From the NCBI GenBank assembly GCA_934230055.1, contig CAKQEE010000067.1, forward strand, positions 1 to 6,268: a stretch of DNA of 6,268 bases, given 5' to 3'. This stretch comes from an uncultured Clostridia bacterium (GTDB taxonomy: Bacteria > Bacillota > Clostridia > Christensenellales > Borkfalkiaceae). Of this stretch, positions 6,228 through 6,268 are shown in pieces (within the stretch, counting starts at the first letter, position 1; each line of letters opens with the position of its first letter). The translations under genes were made by a program, and so were the position numbers. The notes under the pieces are model-generated. The model saw only the letters and a list, made by a program, of their open reading frames with translations. It did not search any database and was not told where the DNA came from.

Positions 6228-6268
<41 letters not shown>

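Overview
The window holds one very large gene plus its upstream non-coding region, and the right end looks like an assembly edge. Almost everything from position 5577 leftward to position 1 is a single uninterrupted minus-strand reading frame of 1859 codons. It has no stop before the window begins, so its 3' end is missing. It encodes a secreted, lipid-anchored mosaic surface protein. In order it has a lipoprotein signal peptide with lipobox LAAC (Cys29), a small beta-rich N-terminal domain, two InlB-type (Listeria-Bacteroides) repeats, five fibronectin-III-like modules, two more InlB-type repeats (the last degenerate), and then about 30 BspA/TpLRR-type leucine-rich repeats (LRR_5 family) running off the window.

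The organism is most likely an uncultured Gram-positive gut-type bacterium of the Clostridia (Christensenellales-like lineages are my guess). The reasons are the lipoprotein signal with a GKK sequence after the cysteine, a strong AAGGAG ribosome binding site, an AT-rich promoter region beside a roughly 50% GC gene, and the InlB-repeat plus BspA-LRR combination common in such genomes. This is inference; no taxonomic marker gene is present.

Layout from right to left, the direction in which the main gene is transcribed: 6229-6268 is a run of 40 G that is probably a sequencing or assembly artefact at a contig edge. 5845-6228 is AT-rich non-coding DNA with one weak short ORF and one sequence resembling a widespread dispersed intergenic repeat. 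5670-5760 is a very AT-rich promoter region with a perfect TTGACA. 5574-5606 is a possible 10-codon leader ORF whose stop overlaps the start of the main gene. 5577-1 is the lipoprotein gene.

No second confident gene, RNA gene, transposase, CRISPR array or phage component is visible, and I see no evidence for a new multi-gene system. The points most worth a second look are the symmetric InlB-Fn3-InlB architecture, the recurrent insertion module in the LRR array, the overlapping leader ORF, and the poly-G terminus.
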